Shown here: piece after piece, positions 47,149 through 57,436 of the stretch
How positions within the stretch are numbered: position 1 is the first letter of the stretch
How the letters are laid out: the number at the start of each line of letters is the position of its first letter
From: Gnetum montanum
Taxonomy: Eukaryota > Streptophyta > Gnetopsida > Gnetales > Gnetaceae
Direction of reading: 5' to 3'
Length of the DNA: 64,000 nt
Assembly (NCBI GenBank): GCA_015680685.1
Contig: MNCI01015663.1
Location: 1-64,000, forward strand
Made by a program: the position numbers and the translations under genes
Notes under the pieces: model-generated
Seen by the model: only the letters and a program-made list of their open reading frames with translations
Databases searched by the model: none
What the model was told of the DNA's origin: nothing

Positions 47149-48062
47149 CCTATCCACTTCAATAATTCTACATATAAATCATCTCAATCTATAGCTTTGG
47201 TAGATGCTAGCTTTTTAATATCCTCTATAGCTTCCTTAAGAGTAAATTGAAGAGGTGCTTGCTATACAATAGTAGTAAAATTATCATCTTGTCCTGTAAA
47301 TAGCTTATTGTAAAACAAGAAAATATCTTGAAAAGAAAATAAATTGATGCAGAGGTTTTATGATGAAAACATTATCAAAATTATCTAAGTTCCTTTTTAT
47401 TTGTGTAAGCAAAATACTCCTATTGTTCCTTGATAAATCTCCTTCTCTTGGTTCTAATCAAGCATTTATATGCCTTAACTAAACTTTGTTTGTAACTCTT
47501 ATTTGCATTCCTACTATTCTATCTAACCTACATGCAATCCTCATCGAACCAAGTCTTTTGAGTACCTTCTTGCTATGAATGCAAAACTTGCTTAGTTGCT
47601 ATAAGCAAAATTTGTTCAAGCTCCTTATATGATCTTTCAAGAGCCTATTTTTTGTGTTGCATATATAGATTTCCTTGACTATTGTGGTAAGTCTATACTG
47701 AATTTTTTTTTATATTCTTATTTTTTGTTTTCTAAGAAATAATTATAATTTAAAACAAAAACTCAACATGATGGTGGCAAGACTCCAGCAAATTTTTTCC
47801 AACTTTCAACTCCTTAATAAAATTAGTATCTTCATAAGAACATAAAAGCAAATCAATGCAAGAGTTACCTTGAGATCCTTTAAAAGTAAATGATTCATAT
47901 TTATCAAATTTAGCAAGTCCATTGAAAACCAAATGATCAAAATTTTGTATTCATTCTAATAATTGTTGGCCCATCTTATTAACAGTGTCATCTATAAAAT
48001 TTTAGGTCTAGTTGTGATCTTCAATAATATCTAAACTACCAACAATATGTTTCCATTGAATA
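47149..48062 (-). pseudogene. RTE-like LINE endonuclease C-terminus and RT start
   Basis: The open part (47932-47750) reads NGLAKFDKYESFTFKGSQGN then SCIDLLLCSYEDTNF. This is the end of an AP-endonuclease-type domain (S.ID and following). Upstream, about 48010-47935, the degenerate text includes DDTVNKMGQQLLE. RT N-terminal text follows to 47149 and resumes, beyond the LTR, with a GDKNNLNNYQ block near 46135. The domain order is that of a LINE ORF2. Confidence 0.65.
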
Positions 48063-48069
48063 ATTATTA

Positions 48070-49670
48070 TTTTCACTTAACCTATCTGTTGGCGACCGTC
48101 AACGAGTGTCCTCGAACAGGATTTAGGTGCTTGCTAGTCTCTGGCAACACCAAGGCCCAAATACCTCCAAATAAACTCAGTAGTTAATGTGAGTATGTGT
48201 GTGTGCTGTTGCGGTGTGTGGTTGTGAGAAATGTAACGATTGCATTGTGTGTAAACTACAAATGACTTACTTTAAAGAGATTCAGCCAACTTTGCCAAGT
48301 ACTGTGAGTTGTTGAAAGTTTCCTATTTTGTTCAACTGCCTAGTCTACGCGGTCCTTATAATACCGACTTGTAACAAATAAAATTTTGCAAAAACATTTG
48401 AGCACTACTCTGCAAATCTACTCCTAATTTTCCCCAGAGAAAGAGATAGTTCCACAAGAAAACTAGAAATAGAGCAAGATTCGATAGAAATAGATAGAAA
48501 AGAAAAGAAAGTAGATTTGTGTAGACCTCAAATATTTCAAGGTAAAAAGACACGAGTAAAAATTTCGCAATAAAGCTATCCCAAATTCAATATCTACGAA
48601 TTGTTCAAACTTCCAAGGCTCAAACAAGCAATTTCTTCAAGAAAATCCTACTATGCTACCAAAAATTGCTGCCTAAACTACCACGTACGAGACACCATTT
48701 TGACTAGATAATAGATTTCAACGATTGCATTCAAACAGAACCTTTAAAAGACTTGACAATTTCTGATTGAAATACCATGGAAATTCACTTTAAAGATAAA
48801 AAGAAGCTATTCTGGTCCCATCAAAATACCAAAGATTTTCTGAACCCTCTTGACTACTGAATTGTTCAATGGCATGACTACAAACAGAGGCTCCCTTACA
48901 ACAATCCCAATAGCAGTTCCCACATGTTGCACAATAACAAAATTTACTACTAAAATGCTCTTAAGGCCTTTAAACACAAGCGCTTCTATGGCAAAATTTT
49001 AATAGAAATTTCTATCGGGCAACAAGAACATTAAGAGTAATCTAAAAATCCCAAAATTACTTGCCAAGGATGATACTATCTAAACCACTAGCTAAACAAT
49101 TTAAACAAAACAAAAATAAAACATAACTCACAGGACTATGACAAAGAGGCTGAAATCTTTCCTTTAGCAAGCCATCTTACAAGCAATCCTCTTTACAAAT
49201 CTTCTTTACAAATGCTCTTCTCAAGACCCCAAAGTGTCTTTAAGAGAGAGCCTAAGTGCTAACTAGTAGTCTTCCAAAGTGTGATCTCCAAATGTGTGAT
49301 GTATGAGATCTTCCAAAAGTTCTTTTTCCAAAAGTCCTCCCAAAAGTCCTCTCTTTTTCTTCTTCCTCATGAAGCCTTTTTATAAGGTTTACAAGGTAGT
49401 TACATGCCAAAATATCCTAGCTAACTTTTCTCCCAAGCAAGGAAGTTACAACTTACTCATTTAATTAGGAGGGAGTTATATAGTTAGGAAGTTATGCATA
49501 AAGTTAGGAGGAATTAATATTTATAAATATTGCCTTTGTAAGTAATTTATTAAAATAAATCTAAAATTCCTAATCTAATTTAATTTAATTAAAATTTTAA
49601 ATACTAAGTGTCATTAAGCCCTAAAATTTTTTCATAAAAAATTAATATAATATCCACCTTATTGGTGGTA
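48070..49670 (-). mobile_element. CpG-retaining LTR-like segment
   Basis: In plus-strand view it begins TGTTGGCGACCGTCAACG (so it ends ...GGTCGCCAACA on the minus strand). In minus orientation a TATA-like TTATAAAAAGG (about 49378-49390) is followed by a repetitive leader (GGACTTTTGG.AG words, 49300-49365), a layout typical of LTR R/U5. Short tandem words AAAGTCCT and TTTACAAATG.TCTTC are visible. It interrupts LINE endonuclease text. A matching terminus at 50,3xx (CGGCAACA) is only suggestive. The right-hand limit is uncertain. Confidence 0.4.
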
Positions 49671-49784
49671 GCGGTAGTTAATTTATCCTTTCTGCATCTC
49701 TGATAATTGAAATTTAAATTCGAGATGGCCCGAAATATGAGTCCGAAGGTGAAGGCACCAATCCTACAACTGCCAGCAACTGAT

Positions 49785-50210
49785 TCAAATTATCTTCTTC
49801 GGCCAAAAATCGTTACCAGCAACTACCATCTCAGGAGAAGACTTAGCCGTCGCGTTAGGAGACGTCACCATGTGTTCCGTAAGGATCTGCAACTGTTGTA
49901 ACCTTTGCCTCTCAAAAATGCCCTTCAGGTTTTGATAATTATACAATTTGATCATAGCTTCGTATATTTCGCTGCTTTCCATCTGTGATGACTGGTAAAC
50001 TGTCTGGCTTACAAAGTTTTCTTCCAACATTTGGTGCAGATTCTTCAAGCAATGTCCAGCAGGGATTTTAAGGCATTTGTCGTTGTTGCGGATGAAAACC
50101 CAAATTTGTTCATCGAGCGAAATAGGTGTCCATTCTTCTGAAATCCATCTTCCGAAATAGCCATAAGTGTCTCTGCTGAAATTGATGATGTGCCCACTAT
50201 GTTCCGTCCT
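49785..50210 (-). CDS. Unrecognised open frame, possible terminal exon
   Basis: The minus strand is open for about 140 codons, from about 50210 to the TGA at 49787-49785. It reads GHIINFSRDTYGYFGRWISE (about 50195-50136), then WTPISLDEQIWVFIRN, and a leucine/glutamine-rich, helix-like stretch IFERQRLQQLQILTEH near the end (KKII-stop). An AG dinucleotide at about 50211 could act as a splice acceptor, since an in-frame stop lies just upstream. Composition is mixed and CpG-rich, unlike the surrounding relics, and amino-acid use looks protein-like. I do not recognise the family. It may be a captured host exon, a retroelement ORF, or chance. Confidence 0.4.
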   Translation of the reverse strand, partial: RTEHSGHIINFSRDTYGYFGRWISEEWTPISLDEQIWVFIRNNDKCLKIPAGHCLKNLHQMLEENFVSQTVYQSSQMESSEIYEAMIKLYNYQNLKGIFERQRLQQLQILTEHMVTSPNATAKSSPEMVVAGNDFWPKKII

Positions 50211-50560
50211 AAACTGGCCTCAGTACAGCCTACACGCGATTACTGCCCAAAACCCCTTCAATACGGCTCAGTCGTGAAAGAAGGGCCTCCCACGCGCTCC
50301 ATGAACTCGGGTTCACAGTTTTCGGCATCCGGCGAGTCGGCTACGGTTGCGTTCGGCAACATAAATCCAGCCAATGTGCAGGTGCAACTCTGAACGGCAC
50401 AAGCCGATGTATTTGCCCCAAAACCACGGCATTCAGTTCTGTTTTTCCGATTTTCTATTTTTTTTTCTCCGGCAGCGTTAACAATGGGCCTTTGGACTTA
50501 CGGGAATTTGGATTCGTCTGCAATATAGAAGCCTTTACATCCTTTGATAATTTAAATTTA
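50211..50560. other. CpG-rich flank of the unrecognised frame
   Basis: Open frames exist on both strands (plus 50190-50393; minus about 50395-50280), but none can be supported as a protein. It could be intron plus an upstream exon of the frame at 49785-50210. Confidence 0.3.
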
Positions 50561-51480
50561 CGAAATTTAAAACCTGTTGGTAGTCCGTTAGGTCCTTCAC
50601 TTGATTCCAACTCTTAACCGATTCTTGATAATCCATTACCCACGGTGTTGTCTATTTTGCCAATATTAACAGGGAGTATGCTTTCTTGTGGTAAATAATC
50701 ACCTCTTTTGTTTGTTATTCCAATCTTCACTAAAGGAAATAACTTGGCATTTTAATTTTACTTTCCAATAAGGCTTCAACATCAAGATTATTTACCAATG
50801 GCTTGCTTCTCCAAGAATTCCCATCAACTCACAATACTAAACTGCAAATTTACAACCAGGGATTCTGCTAATTTTGAACAAAATATTCCAACTGTTCCAT
50901 GTAATGGCCAAATGTGCCAACACTATCCTTGCATTAAAGTCTCCACAAATAAATACTAAATCTTTTGCTACAAATTCTACAATATATCTAACTAAGAACT
51001 AAAAAGGATGATCATGAGATAGCTCTATAGAATGATACAATGTGACATCTCTAGGTGAAAAATAGCATACAACAAGGAAAGCACAACCATTCTAACATAA
51101 TATTTTTACCCAAACATATTATTTATGATCATCAATTCTTTCTAAAAACATAAAATTTTCAACATATTTTCTCACTAACACTACAATGTCCCTATAAGGT
51201 CTACCTCTTCACCACACTCTTGTATTTATTATAATAAATTTAATAAATTCAGCACTACAAAATCTACAAAACCAAAATCTTCCTAAGTTTCAACAAAACC
51301 ACAAATATCAAAGTTAACAAAGAAACTAATACCAATCAAAGAAATAACTTTAGTTTTAATTCCACCATCAAAGTTAAAAAATTCATACCTTAAAGGGCAT
51401 AAATAGTTTTTAAATAATTTTTGGAATACTGCTTATTTGTAATAACTACCATGTTATTAGCATTTAGGTATGCTACCAAA
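50561..51480 (-). pseudogene. LINE endonuclease fragment, second copy
   Basis: The minus strand reads VFICGDFNARI (about 50955-50923), the hallmark of LINE AP endonucleases. Degenerate text lies upstream to about 51460, and a DNTVGNGLSRIG-like block downstream (about 50650), equivalent to the segment near 48000. It is probably from a LINE related to, but distinct from, 45366-48062. Confidence 0.55.
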
Positions 51481-52020
51481 CCCTGTTCATGAGTTGTCTT
51501 AACCTTTTTCATTATTCAACCCTTTTCTACAAATTTCTTTTGATTAAGATCCTCATTTAACCAAACGTTTTCCCATTCTAAATTTGCTTCATGTGGCTTC
51601 AATGTCTCTAAACATGCACTCTATCTTCTACGTCATGAAACTTAACAATAACATGTTAAGGCTTTCCACATTGTTCACTTGGAATCCTAAAAATTTTGTA
51701 AATCTTAGGAGAATTTATATGCATACCATCTATAAGTTTTTCAAATTCTTTAAATAAAGTTTCATTTGTTTCGCCTTTTCTCTGTAGGATACATACAAAA
51801 CACAATTTTTTTTTCTTTTTCTCTTCTATAGTATTATTCTTTTAAAGCTTTTGCAATTGCAAATTTCATCTTTATCTCTATTCCTTCAAGATTATATTCA
51901 TTTTTATTTTCCTCTACCTTGGCTTCTACTAGTTTCAGCAAAATCTCTTTATTATCCTTTGGTGCAACACTAGTCTCATTTTTTCTACAATCTTCTCTCC
52001 GAGGGCTAATACCCTTCAAA
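51481..52020 (-). pseudogene. LINE ORF1-like fragment
   Basis: A minus-strand frame 52019-51834 is rich in Lys/Glu (DNKEILLKLVEAKVEENKNE). It is followed by degenerate text resembling the RNA-binding part of LINE ORF1 proteins (51790-51640). It sits 5' of the endonuclease fragment in the right order. The assignment is tentative. Confidence 0.35.
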
Positions 52021-53477
52021 GAATTTCTTTACTTTACTTATGGATTTCATCTAGTAATGCCATTTTGCTAACCATATACTTCCATTGTGCAAATAGAATT
52101 TCCTTGAGAGTAGTTGCATTTATAGATTTTTTTGTATGTCTTGTGATGATGTCATGATAAAATCTTCAAATTTCTTTGCAAATGACTCAATCACTTTAGC
52201 AAAAAATCCACACTCATAAAATGTCAATCAGTCTAGCCTACCTCTAACTACCCTTCCTACTATCTTAGATCAAAATGATGTTCAATACCAAAACCCTCAC
52301 TAAAAAACCCCTTCTTGTAGTATATCAAAGCTAAAACCTTTGCCACTAAAACCCAACATAATTTCATCATCTACTAAAGAAATAACTTTACATTTCAAGA
52401 ATTTTAAAAACACCTCATATGGTTATCCCTTCACTTTTAACTAGGAAAGATAACTTTTAATAATAGTACCTTTTGCATCATGCATATTCCATTTTTATTT
52501 TTTTTGATGCAATGAACATAGGCAAGTTGCTACTAAAGATTAGTATTAAAGGGATTATTTTGAAGAATAGTGTTGACTTCTTGAATATTGTTATAAATTT
52601 TTTTCTTATTATTTTTTGTCTATTGGAAAATTATTTATTTATCCATTTTGGGAAAAAGAAAAATGATGTCAAGTAGAAGAACATAATTTAAATGCCTTAT
52701 GAAGACTCTCATATTACACCAACATTGTTTAGCATTTTTTTTAATACATCAAAAGAGTGGATTAACTAGGTCCTTGCAAGTTAAGCCCTTAATTTAGATT
52801 GATCATGAATATGAATTTTAATCTTTGCAGGTTACGTAGCACTGGCTATGCTCTTAAATCAAATGAATATGCCCTTAATCTATTTTTTCTCATCTTAAGT
52901 GGATGGATGACTTCTCTTTCTTTCCTTGCAACATTTGCAAAGCCTCCTATTTTCTAAACTCAAGAGTTTCTATTGCTGTAAATATAATAAATTTTAATTG
53001 CTTGATGATTTTGAAAGATAACAGCATACTAAATTCAAAAAAATTTGGAAGCTTTCTTGTATTCCTAAAATTAAGCATTTTATATGATATATTTTTTAGC
53101 AAGATCTTCCTATTCAGCAATGTCTCATATATCTAGATATGGTAGAACCTAAATATATAATATACAATTTAGCTAATGGGTTTCCTTATTCTTTTTATTA
53201 TTGTATTTTTGCATGCATGCTTGGAGTTACGTCTATCTTGTGTCAATGATTTTTTTCCTAATTGAAAAGAAGCTCTTCTTAGAGATGTTTCTTCCTTTTT
53301 CAAGGAGTTTCTTTTACTTTAGAAGTGCTTGTATCTTTGCATTATGTATGTTATTTGAAAAAATAAATGTGATATTTTTTTCAATCATGAAACCACCCAT
53401 GATGAGTTCATCATGCTCTAAAAATTTTAACTTGTTATTTCTTACATCAAGCCATAAAATCTTTATTATGTTGCCTA
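52021..53477 (-). other. Degenerate coding-like sequence, unidentified
   Basis: Minus-strand text is fairly continuous when TAG/TAA are read as decayed Gln codons. An open piece from 53496 to 53314 reads NKLKFLEHDELIMGGFMIEK then ITFIFSNNIHNAKIQALLK, and further text runs to about 52480. I recognise no domain. It is interrupted at its 5' side by the D1 LTR. The plus-strand frames here are hydrophobic shadows. Confidence 0.3.
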
Positions 53478-54283
53478 TGATATCGTAGCACTGCATACAT
53501 CATCATAGATGTGATGTAGTGTGCTATGATTACACCTATAAATACCAACCAACCATCACATCAAAAGAAAATCTTTTTTTCAACTCTTAATGAAACTCTT
53601 GCAATTTGTTTTTGTAAGTTTGAGTTAGAGTGAATGTTCACAATGTGATGAATTACAGTTGTACAGAATCTTTATTCGAGTGGATTACTCTTGAACATAA
53701 TTCATGAATGGGTATACAAATCAAGATTATTTTTCATAATTGTAGTAATTCACTTAGGATAATTTTACTTTTTCATGTTGTTTACATTTACAAAGTCAAT
53801 TAATATTCCGATATCTACTTGTAAGGCTAAATAAGTACGACTAGTTTTAAGCATAAAGTGTAACTATTTGGTAACCCACTAGTGACTTTGCTTGATTCTT
53901 TCAGTAGTGAAGTTACTTGGTAATCCCAGTAACACTTACATCAACCTAGGACATGTATGGAAAACCAAGAATGGATGCTTATCACCAATAGGATAAAATA
54001 GCATTACATTTTCATTCCACTTAGACTTAGAATTTATAATCATTTTCACCATGTTGATACTTAGCATATTTCAAGCCAAACAACATCAGTACATCATATA
54101 CCTCACTAAGAGTTAAACCATACAATTTGCATCTTGCTAACTCTAAGTGAGAAGACAATGACCATGAACTCAACATCAACTAGCTAGTATACTTACATTT
54201 CCCATCCCACAAATTATGATCTAGTTGCGCATAAAAACTTGTGAATTGTATGGTTGAGTGTTGAAATATCCAACCGTTCATCA
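53478..54283 (+). repeat. 5' LTR of gypsy element D1
   Basis: This LTR is 806 bp, TGATATCG...GTTCATCA. It has a TATA box (CCTATAAATACC, 53533-53544) and family blocks near the end (GTATGGTTGAGTGTTGAAATATCC). It is followed at once by the primer site. Confidence 0.85.
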
Positions 54284-54284
54284 T

Positions 54285-54302
54285 TGGCACCATTACTAGG
54301 GA
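54285..54302 (+). other. D1 primer-binding site (tRNA-Asp type)
   Basis: TGGCACCATTACTAGGGA differs from the tRNA-Asp complement TGGCGCCGTTGCCGGGGA by five transitions, all G to A or C to T. Confidence 0.75.
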
Positions 54303-54425
54303 TGTGTTAATGTTTGCTAGTTAGTTGATTTTACAAATTTCATTGTATCAAGCATCAGAAAGTATATTTCTCATACTTAGAATAATTTCTTAAAATGTAA
54401 AAACTTAAGCATCAAAATAATTAAC

Positions 54426-56373
54426 ATGGCTTCTACAACTAAAGAAAAATCTCCACTTGCTATTGATTTTAGTGAGAGTCATGACAAAAATTACAATGAA
54501 GAATATTGGAGTGTGATGATGCAAACCAGAATTTCATATGTTCATACTAACTCTTATTATTCTAATTTACATTTATTTTTCTACCAAGATGAACAACTTA
54601 AATGGAGAGACCTACAAGGCAACATTTTCTTACGACCTAAACATCTAGCACCATTAATGTTTCAAGAAACCCTCATGAGGTCAAATCTTGATCATGTGCA
54701 AGAAAGATATCAAGTCACCAAAAACATGACTAGGTCATATCAACTAATGAAGACTCACACAAGAAGGGATACCATTATGAAGGTAAGGTACAAACATGAC
54801 AAAGGAAAGAAGGCACTTCAAATAGTTTTCCTAGAAAGAAAAGGAACGTGCTATATTCCAAACTAAGAAATTTTATCAAACTCATGAGTCTCATTCTCAA
54901 ACACCAATCATCTACATTGAAGATCTTGTTAAAATAAAATTGCATTTAGCTCTTTCAAAAACCCTAGAAAGAAATATGGAGGACTCCAGAATTAAGGGGA
55001 AATCAAGGCCTGAGACCTCCAATGAACTCAAAAGAGATAAATCAAGCAGTCACATAAGGAGAACTAGCCAACACCATTTTCCAACACCTTCATCTTTTTC
55101 CTTAAATTCATTAATGGGTTTTGACAAGAAAGAATGAAGACTAAGGAATCATGAAGAGGAAAGAACGAGAAACCATGTACATGAAGAAAAAGATAATCAT
55201 AACAAAAGGGTAGAAAGAATAGACATGAGGTGAGAGAGCATCATGAGCATTAGATGGGTTATCACTAAAATAGAGCTTATGAACATGAAGACTATGAAGA
55301 ACCCCTATTGGTCACTGGCAATATCATCAACATTAGGGAAGCTATTTACATTTCCACCAAGCATTTAAGAAATAGTTACATCAAGCGACTTGACATGAAT
55401 AATATTCTAAAATTCAAAGGTGGATATCATGCAGATCCACAACTCTATCTCCAAGCCTTTCATGATGCTTGTACCCTACAAAACATAGAGAATGATTAGT
55501 AGAAATTGAAGTTGTTTCCTATAATACTCATAAAGGAAGCAAAAAGCTAATACAAATTTTTATAACTAGAATAAATTTGAAGATGAATTATAATGCTAAA
55601 ACTCTTTAATGATAAGTATCAAACCTTCTCTAAAGTGTTAAATTTGAGAAAATAGATCCAAGGATGGAAACAAGAGATACATAAATCCCTTGATGAAACA
55701 ATGGGTAGGTACTATTTCTTATTGCATAGGTTCCTAGGCCATGGATTCTCTCAACAAGAATAACTATGACATATCATAAGAAACAAGATAAGAGAAACCC
55801 TTAGGGTATATGCCCAAGGTAGATTATCTGAGATGACAATACATCAAATCCAAAGACTGCTAAACCAAGTGATGAAAGAGGAAGGAGATCTAAGAAAAAT
55901 AGAATCAATAGAAGAATATAAAAGAGATCTAACAATTAGAAAAAGGGATGTAAGAATATGTGAATTACAAGAAGAAGAAACCTTAAAAGATACGATCTAG
56001 TGAAAGGCTCCACCTATCTAGAAATCAATTAATGATATTGCAACAAAGGTAGAGAAAATGTGGGATTTAATTAATGAGAAGTTGACACTAAAGATAGTAG
56101 AGAAAAGGAATGAATAAGCCTTTAATAGAAGTAAGAAAAAAAAAGAAGAAAAGAGACAATGGACATAAAAACTACAAAAATAAATGGAAAGTTGCTACAT
56201 GGAGGAAGTAATGGACTCCAATTTAGAAGATGATGAAGGGTGTAATATGTACTAATATGAACATCTTAAGAGATGTTTCCCTATCATAGTCTACTTACAA
56301 GAGTCTAGGGCATACATACTCAATTGGACGATTGTCAAGAAAAACTGCCTAGACAATTATCTTATTTGCAAGG
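54426..56373 (+). pseudogene. Gypsy element D1 gag, broken and interrupted by D2
   Basis: An ATG at 54426 opens 146 codons (MASTTKEKSPLAIDF; FYQDEQLKWRDLQGNIFLRP near 54585, which aligns with the family's HQGE.LKWHDMEGNI). Coding text resumes at about 55310 with MNNILKFKGGYHADPQLYLQ and AFHDAC, and continues with stops to the knuckle at 56241-56276 (C..Y-stop-YEHLKRC, one Gln codon now TAA). D2 inserted shortly after, at 56374, so everything downstream in D1 lies outside the window. This copy keeps Gln where A and D2 have TAG, which helps identify ancestral codons. Confidence 0.8.
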
Positions 56374-57285
56374 TGATGAGTAATAGGTCGCCACATCAAC
56401 TGGGCCTAGTCAACTAGGGCCTGTCAACTAGGGCCCATTGACTAGGCCCCATCAATGCATCGTTTCATGCATCGAATAGGCCTCATCAACGCAGGGTCTA
56501 TTCTTGCCTATAAATACATGCTCACTAGCCACATTTATGGTATCAGCTAGTCATAGTGTAGTGAAGCTTTTACAGTTTTTCCATTTGAAAGTTAGAATAT
56601 TTTCCCAAATGCCTATAGTAGGATTCATTGTGTATGGATCTTTATTCGAGTATTGTTGTATTTGAGCATGACAATGTGTACAGCAATAAAGATGAGCTTC
56701 TTGATAAACCTTGTAGCATTTTGGATAGTTTAGATATTTATTCATGAATTCAATGCTTTCAGTTGTTTATTTAATGTTTTCTAATAATTGAGCTAATTAA
56801 GCAAGATAAGCTAGATAAATTAAATACATAAGTACGACCACTTCGAGTAACACATATTCGCTTGGTAATCCCAATAGTGTTATTGCTTGATGTGCCCAGT
56901 AGCATAGTGCTTAGTAACCCAGCAGTGGATACATGGGTTCAAGATGTGTACGGAAAGTGGAACTAGATGCTTAAGTTAGGACCATTTTGAGATCAATTAG
57001 TTAGTTAATTTAGATTAGTCATTAAACTACTTTATCGCTCTCTCTCCCCAAGCACCATAGAACATAAGACATAAAATGATAAAAATCATATGCCTCAATT
57101 ACACTTAACCATATTTTTGTACATCACAAGTGTAATTGGGGAGACAAAAAATGACCTCAAGGTAGGATTCACTTCCTAGAAGACTAGTGCACTAGAAACT
57201 ATAAAGTCCATGGAATTTGACTAGATCGCACATGAATGCTTTGTGATTTGTATGGTTGGGCGTAAGGATACCTCGTCGCTCATCA
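56374..57285 (+). repeat. 5' LTR of gypsy element D2
   Basis: This LTR is 912 bp, TGATGAGTAATAGG...CGTCGCTCATCA. The U3 has short GTCAACTAGGGCC / GTCAACTAGGGCCC / CCCATC repeats (56400-56500). A TATA box (CTATAAATAC) lies near 56510. Family blocks include AAGTACGACCACTTCGAG and GTATGGTTGGGCGTAAGGATACC. It is followed by a primer site and lies inside D1 gag. Confidence 0.85.
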
Positions 57286-57286
57286 T

Positions 57287-57304
57287 TGCTACCATTATCA
57301 AGGA
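57287..57304 (+). other. D2 primer-binding site, decayed
   Basis: TGCTACCATTATCAAGGA occupies the position of the tRNA-Asp site and matches it imperfectly. Confidence 0.55.
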
Positions 57305-57436
57305 CTTTTTTTGTTGAAACATGCACTATCTAGGATTAGTTAGCATTATTAATATCATTGCATGAACCCAAGGTCAACATCACTCCCACATGACCTATAA
57401 TTACAAAAGCACATTAATTATTTTATTTTTTGCAAA

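Noticed and set aside
48070-50360. A complete LTR bounded by TGTTGGCGACC and CGGCAACA
   Set aside because: The terminal match is only about 9 of 11 bases and the flanking 5-mers (CTATC, TAAAT) do not form a target duplication, so the right end is left open.
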